DNA of 53,416 nucleotides from NCBI GenBank assembly GCA_903929485.1, contig CAIYUY010000002.1, positions 1 to 53,416 of the forward strand, in the 5' to 3' direction. The notes below the pieces were generated by a model. The model had not been told where the DNA came from. It saw only the letters and a program-made list of their open reading frames with translations, and did not search any database. The stretch is from an uncultured Desulfuromonadales bacterium. GTDB taxonomy: Bacteria; Desulfobacterota; Desulfuromonadia; Geobacterales; CAIOGM01. Made by a program: the position numbers and the translations under genes. This document shows positions 42,267 through 50,307 of the stretch, piece after piece. Within the stretch, counting starts at the first letter, position 1. Each line of letters starts with the position of its first letter.

Positions 42267-43904
42267 CTACCTGATCCCCACCTTGTCGATAATCACCGTT
42301 CCCTGATTCACCGTGACCCCCCCCAGGAGTATCGTCTCGACATTTGCCGCCCCATACCCCGGATCATAGCCTCCCTTCAGGGTGACCGTGATATTCCGGC
42401 GGGCGCTGAGCCCTTCCGGGAGAGTTCCCGGCCTGATCATGATGACTCCGTTGTCCAGGGCTGCTTCATAGGCCAGGGAGAGAGTCCCGTAGGGGACGCC
42501 GTCCAGCAGTACCGGCGAGACGATGATGAAGGTTGCGGTGACCATCCTGGCCTGGGTCATGCCGGCAACGCACTCTCCGGCGCCGGTGCAGCTCCCCCCC
42601 CAGTGGTCAAAGGTGAAGCCGCCGCCGGCAGTTGCAAATAACCTGACATCCGTGCCGCCGGCAAAATCCTTGCGGCAAACGGAGTTTACGCCGTTGTCGC
42701 ACAGAATGCCAGCCGGGCTGCTGTTAATGGAACCGCTCCCGGTAATGCCGACCTCCAGGGGGTAGGTGACAGGTACATTCACCACTCCCGCAGTCGTTAC
42801 CCTGAATTCTCCCGTGCCGGGGATGGCGGGAATGGCCAGGGTGGCGATGGTCATCGTGCCCGGCGCGGACGAAGCGGTCTGCCGCACCTTGACCCAATAA
42901 TTGTTGCTAATTGTTCCCGGTGCGGAACTCCAGTCGCCCCAGCTATCAGGGGCTGTGGTGAGTGAAGTGAGCGTGGAGATGGCGTATTCCCCGCCGGCAA
43001 CGGAAATCGGCTTTGCTCCCGCAGTCATGCCCGAAATTTTAAGGGGATCGGATTCCACTACCGCAGAGGTCGGTACGCCGGACTGACTGGTAAAGACAAA
43101 GGCCGGACCTTTCCATTGCCAGGTTACCGAGGTGCTTGCCGAAGGGAGCGCCTCAAAACCGGCCGACCCGGCGACATGCGCCACGCCGCCACTATCCAGC
43201 CGAAGCTCGTTCCCGGCGGCATCACCGATGTACAGGGTGTAATCGGCGAAAAAGAGCTGAGAGGGAGAAACAAGAGAGCTGAACGCCACCGTATTCACGT
43301 TGTGGTCCATCAAGCCGTCCCATTGCCACTTGGTGGGACTGACTACGGTGCTCTTTGTAATGAAATCGATGTAAGTGGTGCCGAAAATGCCGGAGTAGGG
43401 ATAACCGGTGGGGTTACCAGAATCGACAGTCATGGTGTTGTCGGCATTGACGCCCCACTGACCCACAGCCAGATAGTTGTTGAGCTCCGGAGACTTACCG
43501 GTACAGTCGATCCAGATGCCGGCGCCCGGTCCATAGATGGATTTAATCGTGTAGACAATGGAGGTGGGATCGTTGGCGGGAATATCAGTATATGCGTAGA
43601 AGGGGTCATTCCAGCCGATCCTGCGGCTGAACGCCGCGCCGTTGAGCACGTTCCAAGGTTGGGCCGGGTCGAAACTTCCGATTCCGGGGGCGGAAGGGAC
43701 ACCACTGACAACAGTATTTGTTCCCAGGGTGGCGATGCTGATAGGGAGCTCTGCGGTAATCTTATCGGCAACCGGATCATAGGTAACACCGGGCATGTCC
43801 ATCTCCATCCAGCTGATCGGGTTCGAAAATCCCCCTGCCAGGGAGCAAAGGGGCGTGACGAGCATGAGGAGTGTTGTTACGATGGTGAAGAATCGTCTGT
43901 TCAT
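42267..43904 (-). CDS. secreted protein with WMxMxM domain and InlB-like repeat
   Basis: The 545-residue protein has a signal peptide (MNRRFFTIVTTLLMLVTPLC-SLAGG). A domain of about 230 residues begins PISWMEMDMPGVTYDP and includes PWNVLNGAAFSRRIGWNDPF, GIWIDCTG, TKWQWDGLMDHNVNTV and YTLYIGDAAGNE. The same domain occurs twice in the protein at 50308. Next is an Ig-like module (VFTSQSGVPTSAVVESDPLK, ISVAGGEYAIST), then a bacterial InlB-type repeat (GGGFTFDHWGGSCTG) and a C-terminal beta region. Met and His are conserved among the three domain copies. ATG 43904 has CGGAG upstream. I propose a surface metal-binding role; the family has no name that I know. Confidence 0.7.
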   Translation of the reverse strand: MNRRFFTIVTTLLMLVTPLCSLAGGFSNPISWMEMDMPGVTYDPVADKITAELPISIATLGTNTVVSGVPSAPGIGSFDPAQPWNVLNGAAFSRRIGWNDPFYAYTDIPANDPTSIVYTIKSIYGPGAGIWIDCTGKSPELNNYLAVGQWGVNADNTMTVDSGNPTGYPYSGIFGTTYIDFITKSTVVSPTKWQWDGLMDHNVNTVAFSSLVSPSQLFFADYTLYIGDAAGNELRLDSGGVAHVAGSAGFEALPSASTSVTWQWKGPAFVFTSQSGVPTSAVVESDPLKISGMTAGAKPISVAGGEYAISTLTSLTTAPDSWGDWSSAPGTISNNYWVKVRQTASSAPGTMTIATLAIPAIPGTGEFRVTTAGVVNVPVTYPLEVGITGSGSINSSPAGILCDNGVNSVCRKDFAGGTDVRLFATAGGGFTFDHWGGSCTGAGECVAGMTQARMVTATFIIVSPVLLDGVPYGTLSLAYEAALDNGVIMIRPGTLPEGLSARRNITVTLKGGYDPGYGAANVETILLGGVTVNQGTVIIDKVGIR

Positions 43905-43988
43905 ATCATCTCCGAAATGACCATCATGTGGGCTCACCGCATTTCCTCGCAGGCCTGCCAGGATGATTACCACCGTGGCACTCCTCGG

Positions 43989-45443
43989 CTACTGCTTTGT
44001 TATCAGCTGTGACAGGGGGTAGCCGCTCATTGATCCGATTCGTCCGTACCCCGCCACTGTCGTTCCGGTCATGCACGTTCCCCCCATCATGCCGCCGGGA
44101 GCACAGTCCACGTATGCCAACTTGTCGATTTGGGCTTGTGTCAACGCCTCCGTCGGGTTCGCGGTATTAACAAATATCATAGCGTAAGCATTCCCAGGAT
44201 TACTCGCCGTTGTCGGGTACCCGTAGTAGTGCGAAAATCCGCTACCCGGTGCCCAACCGTTGCCGCCGCCTGCGGTGGAAAGAGTGTTCGTAGTCGGCAA
44301 CATGAAGGTGGTCACCAGCATACCGCCCAGTGTGGGATAGTACAACGCTGACAACTGATTGTTCAGCGGTAACCAGGTCATGGTGTCAGTGGGGTAACCA
44401 TTGGCGCCACCTGTCATGGATTCGCTCAAACTCCCGTGCAGATTCGATACAGCGCCGGTCGTGGCATTGAAGATGAACGATCCGACAAAGATTGAGTTAT
44501 TGGGCTGAGTGTCAGGCTCATAAAACGTTTCGACGACGTTATAGGTGCTTATGACATCCGTCCAGGAAGACGGCGCTCCGCTGCCGACTCCGTTGGCGGC
44601 AGACACGGAGAAGGCGTAACCGGCGCAGGAGGAGGGGCAGGTGACGATAATCGGCGACGAACCCCCGGTGGCGGTGATCCCCACGGGACTGGAAGTTACG
44701 GTATAGCCCAAGAGGGGAGTCCCGCCGCTGGTGATCGAGCCCACCGTGACGATGACACTCCGTGAACTGCTCCCTGCGGTAGCGGTAACGCCGGTGGGCA
44801 TGCCGGGGACGGTTATTCCGGGGGGGACGGAAACCGAAATGCTCTCTATTGCCTGTGGCGCCGGATTAAAGTTGGCGTCACCACCCTGATCGGCGGCGAT
44901 CCGGCAACTCCCCGCAGTAAGATCGGTTACCAAGCCGGTGGCGCCATCCACTGTACAGACGGTGGGAGTCATGGAGCTGAAACGCACCGCAAGGCCAGAG
45001 CCGGCCTTGGCCGAGACGGTTGCTGTGCCGAACAAACTCAGCGTGGGAAGTGCCCCAAAGGTGACCGTCTGGTTGGGATCAAACAGGACAGGAAGAATCT
45101 GCGTCACCTGCGGCGCCGGAGCAAAGAGGGTGTTGCCGGTCTGATCGGCGGCAATGATGCAGGTTCCTGGCGCCATATCCGTCACAACACCCGTGGCGCC
45201 ATCCACGGAACAGACCGTGGGTGTGCTACTGCTGTATCTCACCGCCAAGCCGGAGCTGGCGGAGGCCGTTACGGTTGCCGTGCCCCCCAGAAGGAGCGAG
45301 GGGGGAGCTCCGAAGCTGATCGTTTGCGGATTCGCAACAACAGCCGGACCGTCGTTGCCGCAACCGGCTAAAGAGCCTGCGGAAAAAATTGCCAAAACGA
45401 GACCGAATGCCAGTTTCCTGAAAAGAGAGTTTGTTGATTGCAT
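43989..45443 (-). CDS. surface lipoprotein with Ig-like and fibronectin-like repeats
   Basis: The 484-residue protein has a lipoprotein signal (FGLVLAIFSAGSLAGCGND). Two Ig-like repeats of about 75 residues follow (QTISFGAPPSLLLGGTATVT and QTVTFGALPTLSLFGTATVS), then a fibronectin type III-like domain (VPGMPTGVTATAGSSSRSV). A C-terminal region of about 180 residues starts VVETFYEPDTQPNNSIFVGS and ends in a Met/Cys-rich stretch CAPGGMMGGTCMTG. It is placed between the receptor and a secreted protein on the same strand, so it probably works with them at the outer surface. Function inferred only from context. Confidence 0.7.
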   Translation of the reverse strand: MQSTNSLFRKLAFGLVLAIFSAGSLAGCGNDGPAVVANPQTISFGAPPSLLLGGTATVTASASSGLAVRYSSSTPTVCSVDGATGVVTDMAPGTCIIAADQTGNTLFAPAPQVTQILPVLFDPNQTVTFGALPTLSLFGTATVSAKAGSGLAVRFSSMTPTVCTVDGATGLVTDLTAGSCRIAADQGGDANFNPAPQAIESISVSVPPGITVPGMPTGVTATAGSSSRSVIVTVGSITSGGTPLLGYTVTSSPVGITATGGSSPIIVTCPSSCAGYAFSVSAANGVGSGAPSSWTDVISTYNVVETFYEPDTQPNNSIFVGSFIFNATTGAVSNLHGSLSESMTGGANGYPTDTMTWLPLNNQLSALYYPTLGGMLVTTFMLPTTNTLSTAGGGNGWAPGSGFSHYYGYPTTASNPGNAYAMIFVNTANPTEALTQAQIDKLAYVDCAPGGMMGGTCMTGTTVAGYGRIGSMSGYPLSQLITKQ

Positions 45444-45470
45444 GATATTCGCCTTGTATTGTTTGATGTT

Positions 45471-47681
45471 TCAATACTGCAGATTCAGTGAGACATTGAT
45501 GGAGCGCCCCATGCCGGGAACGGGAACTCCCCAAGGAATGCCGTTGGTTGTCATGGACGCTCCCTGCCCCACATAAGCTCCCCCCAGCGGCAGGGAGTAG
45601 AACCGATTGAAAAGATTCTCCATACCGAAATCAAGGCGGGCATATTTCCACTGGTAACTGCTGCGCAGATTGAACAAGCCGTACCCGCCGGTTTGCACTT
45701 CGTTCCGGACCTGGGACACCAAGTTCTTTTTCGCAACGGCCTGGAATTCCGCGGTGGTGGTCCAGCCACCCAGGCGGTGCAGCAAAGTCAGCTTCACATT
45801 GAGCGGCATGATGTTGTAGAGATTGTCCCCCGTGGTCCGGTTTTCACCCCGGACGTAATTCAGCAGGCCGGTCCCGGTGAAGCTGCCGTAGTCGGCGGTT
45901 TCGTTCAGCAACAGATGACCGGACAGGTCCAAGCCGAAGAGCCGGGCGGATTGATTCACATACTGGAGCAGCACGAAACCGGACGTGGCGGCCACGTTGG
46001 CGGGGCTGCACTGGCCGAAGTCGCACCGCTTGGCATCAATATAATCTTCAACGTAGGTGTAGTAGCCAGTGGCTTTCAGACCCCACTGTTTTTTATCGGC
46101 GTCATGCCAATCGCCAGAAACGCTGACGGTGTCGGCGACTTCCGGTTTCAGCTCCACATTGCCGACATAACCGTTGCCGTCGCCGACGAAATTGTTCATC
46201 AACGCCGCCATGGCGTTTGTCGCCCAAGGGTAGCGCTGATAGAGACTGGGCGAGCGAGTTTTGCGAGAGTAACCTGCCTCGTAGCTCTGCATCCCACCCG
46301 GCGTATACCGCGCCAAGGCGGTCAGGTCCCAGTTATAATCGGTACGCTTGTGGTCGAGGGCATTGAAGGCCGCCGCGTCGTTTCCCCAGAGCCCGGCCAG
46401 ACCGTTATCGTATCCCTGCACAGGTGCAGCGTCGCTCTTCACGGTATCGCTACGGACTCCCAGTTGACTGAGCCATTGAGAGTTCCATTGCGCCTCCCAT
46501 TCCACGAAAGCGTCGATTTTCTCCCGCTGGCCGTAGTCCACGTTCCAGAAAGCGTTCGGCCCCATTGACCCACCCACCGGCGGCCACCAATCGTACAGGG
46601 TGTAATACAGGTACTCGGCCCCCACCCGCAGGGTGTCGTTTTCGGAAAGGATGATGTTCCCCTGGAGGAGCGCGCCATTAGTTTTCCCCTTGGTCTCCAT
46701 GGGCATGCCTGCTCCGTAAAAGTAACGGTCCGGCCCCATATCCATCTTATGCTTGGTATCCTGGTTGTAGTAACGCGCTTCCAGTTCCCCCCATTGATAC
46801 TGACCGGTGTAGCGAAGATTAAACAGCGTGTTTTGATTATAAGTCATGTCCATCCGCTGGTTGGGGAACCCCTCGAAATCAGCCGTTTGCCTGCTTGCGT
46901 TCAGTTGGAGCAGGTGACCTTCGTGCCGCAGCGCCAACCCCACATCCCTGTTCGTCGCCCCGTTGTAAGCGGAGGAGCCGACAACATCGCCGCCAATCAA
47001 CGGGCCTGCCTCTCGTCCCTGGACGACGGGCTTGAAGGGTCTACTGGCAGTGTAGTTGTCCGCTTGCGAGTTTGACTCGCTGTATGAAAGGTTCAACCAG
47101 CTTCCCGCCACGGTAGCCCCGAAATTGTAGCCATAGGCATTGTTATTACTCCTGAAGAAAGTACCGGCCTCCCCCTTGACCAGGAGTTTTTCTCCGGCGC
47201 CGGCAAACTCAGGCGACGCGGAGTTCACCTGTATGGAGCCGCCGATACTGTCCCCTCCCACGCTGACGGGAGTGACGCCGGCAAATACCGTGACCTTCCC
47301 GACCTTCGTCGGGTTGATATAGGATAGGACCGAATTCATATGATTAGGGCATGCAGGCATCAACTCCATGCCATCCACCTGGACCCGTATGCGATCGTCC
47401 GCCAAGCCATGAATTGCCGGAAGGCTGGAAATGCCCCCGGCGCCGGAGATACTCACGCCGGGAATGTCTTGCAGCAGACGTGTGCTGTCGCTGGTGAAGG
47501 CCCGCTGCGGCGCCAGACCCGCCTCGTCAACAACGGCGGAGCCCAGAGAGGCGCTGGTGGACTCCGTCTGCGCTCCGGAAATCGTTATCTCCGGTAACTC
47601 CTCGACCTTTTCAGCATAGGCCGGAGTTGTCAGCAAAGCGAGTAGTACGGTAACCGGAACCATGGCAAACAGTTTTTTCAT
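45471..47681 (-). CDS. TonB-dependent receptor with OprC-type copper motifs
   Basis: The 736-residue outer-membrane receptor has a signal peptide (MKKLFAMVPVTVLLALLTTP-AYA), a TonB box region (LPEITISGA), a plug domain to about residue 165 and a beta barrel ending in an aromatic residue (SINVSLNLQY). The plug contains CPNHM (Cys111, Met115) and an extracellular region contains HKM (His311, Met313). In Pseudomonas OprC, a CxxxM motif and an HxM motif together bind copper, about 180 residues apart; here the distance is 200. GAGMPMETKG follows. This makes copper the likely substrate. The gene lies directly after exbD and before a lipoprotein. Confidence 0.88.
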   Translation of the reverse strand: MKKLFAMVPVTVLLALLTTPAYAEKVEELPEITISGAQTESTSASLGSAVVDEAGLAPQRAFTSDSTRLLQDIPGVSISGAGGISSLPAIHGLADDRIRVQVDGMELMPACPNHMNSVLSYINPTKVGKVTVFAGVTPVSVGGDSIGGSIQVNSASPEFAGAGEKLLVKGEAGTFFRSNNNAYGYNFGATVAGSWLNLSYSESNSQADNYTASRPFKPVVQGREAGPLIGGDVVGSSAYNGATNRDVGLALRHEGHLLQLNASRQTADFEGFPNQRMDMTYNQNTLFNLRYTGQYQWGELEARYYNQDTKHKMDMGPDRYFYGAGMPMETKGKTNGALLQGNIILSENDTLRVGAEYLYYTLYDWWPPVGGSMGPNAFWNVDYGQREKIDAFVEWEAQWNSQWLSQLGVRSDTVKSDAAPVQGYDNGLAGLWGNDAAAFNALDHKRTDYNWDLTALARYTPGGMQSYEAGYSRKTRSPSLYQRYPWATNAMAALMNNFVGDGNGYVGNVELKPEVADTVSVSGDWHDADKKQWGLKATGYYTYVEDYIDAKRCDFGQCSPANVAATSGFVLLQYVNQSARLFGLDLSGHLLLNETADYGSFTGTGLLNYVRGENRTTGDNLYNIMPLNVKLTLLHRLGGWTTTAEFQAVAKKNLVSQVRNEVQTGGYGLFNLRSSYQWKYARLDFGMENLFNRFYSLPLGGAYVGQGASMTTNGIPWGVPVPGMGRSINVSLNLQY

Positions 47682-47696
47682 GAAAAGTCTCTCTCA

Positions 47697-48119
47697 TTAT
47701 TGAGCAGTGGTCGGGTCTGTCACGAAACCGATCCGCGTGATCCCCGCCTTAGCGGCAACGGACATTATCTGAGCTACAAGTTCGTAATAAGCCAGCCGGT
47801 CGGCGCGAATATGCAGTTCCGGCTGTGGATTCTTTCTTGCTTCAACGACAAAGCGGGCCGACAGAGACGCCAGTGGAACAACCTCTCCATTCCAGAACAG
47901 CGAGCCATCCTTGCGGATACCGAACTGGATGTGATCCGGCTTGGTGATATTGACCGAGCTGGATGCCTTGGGCAAGTCCACCTTCACCGCGTGGGTCAAA
48001 AGCGGCGCCGTGATGATGAAGATCACCAGCAACACCAGCATGACGTCCACCATGGGGACCATGTTCATGTCCGACATCGGCCCCTGATTGCGGCGTTGGT
48101 TAAAGCTTCCGATTGCCAT
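47697..48119 (-). CDS. exbD: ExbD-type energy-transduction protein
   Basis: The 140-residue protein has a short N-terminus, one membrane helix preceded by the proton-relay Asp (MVPMVDVMLVLLVIFIITAP), and a periplasmic domain (DGSLFWNGEVVPLASLSARF then LHIRADRLAYYELVAQIM). With ExbB it drives TonB using the proton motive force. ATG 48119 has AAAGGAG upstream. It lies 13 bases after exbB and 15 before the receptor gene, so the set is one operon. Confidence 0.92.
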   Translation of the reverse strand: MAIGSFNQRRNQGPMSDMNMVPMVDVMLVLLVIFIITAPLLTHAVKVDLPKASSSVNITKPDHIQFGIRKDGSLFWNGEVVPLASLSARFVVEARKNPQPELHIRADRLAYYELVAQIMSVAAKAGITRIGFVTDPTTAQ

Positions 48120-48132
48120 GGTACGGCTCCTT

Positions 48133-48831
48133 TCAATTCGCCTGGGCGCCGTCGTTCTTGTCACCGACGGTAACCAGCATATAGAGATCGTGGGCGAAAC
48201 CGTCCAACCGCGCCAACCAGATCCGGTTGCGGCGGCTGAAAGAGTTGTAGGCCAGGACGGCAGGAATGGCTACCGCCAGGCCGACGGCGGTCATGATCAG
48301 GGCTTCGCCCACGGGACCGGCCACCTTGTCCAGCGTTCCCTGGCCGCTGAGGCCGATAAATACCAGTGCATGGTAAATTCCCCAGACGGTGCCGAACAGG
48401 CCGATATAGGGGGCCGCCGAACCGGCTGTGGCTAGGATCGTCAAGCCTGATTCACTACGGGCTGACTCCTGATCCAGGCTGTTGCGCAGGGTCCGGGTGA
48501 CAAACTCGGACAGTCCTCCGGCCAAAGCCAGCTTCTGCACACCATGGCGACTGCCATCCCTTCCGGCCGTCAAGGCCTGGTCGGCAAGTTCGGCAAAGGC
48601 GTTATCGGCGTTTTCCGTGCGCAGAATTTCCTCCATATCCTTGAGAGAATCAGCCTCCCAAAAACGTTTGAGGAACAGATCGGCCCGTTTACCCGCTGAA
48701 ATATTGGCGACAGTCCTGGTCAGAATCAGATACCAACTGGCTATGGACATACCCACCAGAAGCAGGAGCACCGTCAGGCCGACGGCGTCAGTTTGTGAGA
48801 TGAAATGAGCAATACCGAGTTTCGGTTCCAT
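48133..48831 (-). CDS. exbB: ExbB-type energy-transduction protein
   Basis: The 232-residue protein has three membrane helices (AVGLTVLLLLVGMSIASWYL, a second in GSAAPYIGLFGTVWGIYHAL, a third in ALIMTAVGLAVAIPAVLAYN), as in MotA/TolQ/ExbB proteins. The GLFGTVWGI and TAVGLAVAIPA motifs form the proton channel. ATG 48831 has AAAGGA upstream and is one base from the tonB stop. It functions with the neighbouring ExbD and TonB, probably dedicated to the receptor downstream. Confidence 0.93.
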   Translation of the reverse strand: MEPKLGIAHFISQTDAVGLTVLLLLVGMSIASWYLILTRTVANISAGKRADLFLKRFWEADSLKDMEEILRTENADNAFAELADQALTAGRDGSRHGVQKLALAGGLSEFVTRTLRNSLDQESARSESGLTILATAGSAAPYIGLFGTVWGIYHALVFIGLSGQGTLDKVAGPVGEALIMTAVGLAVAIPAVLAYNSFSRRNRIWLARLDGFAHDLYMLVTVGDKNDGAQAN

Positions 48832-48832
48832 G

Positions 48833-49537
48833 TCAGCGTCCTTTGAGTGCAAAATTAAATGGTTGCAAGGCAACGGAGCGCACCGCGACACCGTTGCGTT
48901 TGGCTGGGGTACAATGCCATGTTTTTACGGCATTAATGGCAGCCTCATCAAGACGGGGAAACCCTGATCTTGTTTTCACGACGACAGTGCTTACCCGACC
49001 GAGCTCATCCAGTTCCACCAGCAGCACCGTTTTCCCCTGTTCGCCCAGGCGAAGGGAAAGCTTCGGATAAGCCGGGGGAGTCCGCTCGGAACAGCTCACG
49101 GAAAGTTCGCCGCTCAGGAGCTGCGGCTGCGATCCCGCCGCGGTTTCCTGTAGCGAGGCTGACCGGGAAACAATCAGCGAGCTCACCGGCGCCGGAATCG
49201 GAACCGCTTTAACGACGGGCGGCGGAGGGGCGACCGGTTCGACCGCCGAGGTGACCGGCGCGGCGCCGGCCAGGATCTGCGGAGCGGCCGGTGTAATTGC
49301 TCGGGGAGTCTCCTGTCTGGTCGGCGCCGGCTGGACCAGTTTCGGCGCAACCGGCAAAGCAATCTTTGCCGGAGCGGAGGGACAGATACAGTTGACAAAC
49401 ACGGTCAGCGCCTCGGACGGTGGCGGGATAATCTCGTAACTCCAGAGGCCGTAAAGAGCGAACAAATGAAGAGCCAGCACCAGAGTAAAGCCTATGAGTT
49501 TGTCCCGTTTTGCATTTAATACCAAGTTATACTTCAT
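48833..49537 (-). CDS. tonB: TonB protein
   Basis: The 234-residue protein has one N-terminal membrane helix (GFTLVLALHLFALYGLWSY) and a Pro-rich periplasmic linker (VEPVAPPPPVVKAVPIPAPV). The C-terminal TonB domain is PPAYPKLSLRLGEQGKTVLL-VELDELGRVSTV...SGFPRLDEAAINAVKTWHCTP. An unusual CIC pair follows the helix (VFVNCICPSAP). It spans the periplasm to energise the outer-membrane receptor. It is the first gene of tonB-exbB-exbD-receptor and is separated from the PEP-CTERM gene by a long hairpin. Confidence 0.92.
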   Translation of the reverse strand: MKYNLVLNAKRDKLIGFTLVLALHLFALYGLWSYEIIPPPSEALTVFVNCICPSAPAKIALPVAPKLVQPAPTRQETPRAITPAAPQILAGAAPVTSAVEPVAPPPPVVKAVPIPAPVSSLIVSRSASLQETAAGSQPQLLSGELSVSCSERTPPAYPKLSLRLGEQGKTVLLVELDELGRVSTVVVKTRSGFPRLDEAAINAVKTWHCTPAKRNGVAVRSVALQPFNFALKGR

Positions 49538-49575
49538 TAGCCATGCTCTTTAAAAAGTAGAAGTAAAGAACGACT

Positions 49576-49605
49576 GCCGGCTCTATCGGGACGGATAGAG
49601 CCGGC
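49576..49605 (-). terminator. 12-bp perfect hairpin before tonB
   Basis: GCCGGCTCTATC and GATAGAGCCGGC pair perfectly around six bases. It lies between the end of the PEP-CTERM gene (49695) and the tonB start (49537). No immediate T-run follows, so it could be a terminator of the upstream unit, an attenuator or an mRNA-stability element. Confidence 0.65.
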
Positions 49606-49694
49606 TGGAAAATATGCCAAGAAGGGGTGCATAAAAGCGACGTCGGGCATTCTACACACGTACCCCAACTTGGACAAGCCGAAAACCGAAATAA

Positions 49695-50249
49695 TTACAC
49701 CTTGGCGAGGCTCTTTCTCCTTGTCCAGAACAACCCGACCAGTCCGCCACCAAGGAGGAGAAACGTGGACGGCTCGGGAACTGCGTCAACGGTCACGGAC
49801 GCCGAGGCTAGAGCGCTACCGGGGACAATATAGTTGCCGCCGTTGGACGGATCACCATCATAGCGGTCGAAAGTGATAGCGATGTACCCCGTTGCGGTAT
49901 CGCCGGGATTCGCCGAGGGATCGATGCGAAAACTGCCGATGCCGGTATGGGGCAGGGCGTTTAATGATTCCGTCCAACTCCCCTCGGGCGCCAACTGCAC
50001 ATATTTGGCTAAGTTGGTAAGGAAAAAGTCCTCGTAGGAACCCCAACTGGGAAGCGGGCTAAAACCGGACGAGGTCAGAACGACCCAATCAGATGAGTCA
50101 TTGGTGACGGTGTACCCCCACCCGACGGTAGCGCCGGCATAACTGTTAAGGCCGCCGTTTGCGGGAGAGAGCTCCAGGACCAGAGCCTGGGCCGAAAGGG
50201 AGGTGGAAAGGACAAGAAGAGCGACAACCGACAGAATACATTTAATCAT
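49695..50249 (-). CDS. PEP-CTERM surface protein
   Basis: The 184-residue protein has a signal peptide (MIKCILSVVALLVLSTSLSA-QA), a beta-rich body (ELSPANGGLNSYAGATVGWG, DTATGYIAITFDRYDGDPSN) and a complete PEP-CTERM tail: AVPEPSTFLLLGGGLVGLFW then RRKSLAKV. Exosortase would cleave the tail and anchor or release the protein. ATG 50249 has GGAGGAAA upstream. It lies between the large secreted protein and tonB and is probably part of the same surface system. Unlike the gene at 4319-4898, it is intact. Confidence 0.87.
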   Translation of the reverse strand: MIKCILSVVALLVLSTSLSAQALVLELSPANGGLNSYAGATVGWGYTVTNDSSDWVVLTSSGFSPLPSWGSYEDFFLTNLAKYVQLAPEGSWTESLNALPHTGIGSFRIDPSANPGDTATGYIAITFDRYDGDPSNGGNYIVPGSALASASVTVDAVPEPSTFLLLGGGLVGLFWTRRKSLAKV

Positions 50250-50273
50250 GATTTCCTCCAAAAAGCATGGTGA

Positions 50274-50300
50274 CGCCCCTCTCCCCAAGGAAGAGGGGCG
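50274..50300 (-). terminator. hairpin after the large secreted protein gene
   Basis: CGCCCCTCT and AGAGGGGCG form a 9-bp stem with a short loop, eight bases after the stop codon at 50308. On the minus strand CTTTTT follows after about ten bases. It probably ends or attenuates transcription of the large gene. Confidence 0.65.
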
Positions 50301-50307
50301 CGTCTGA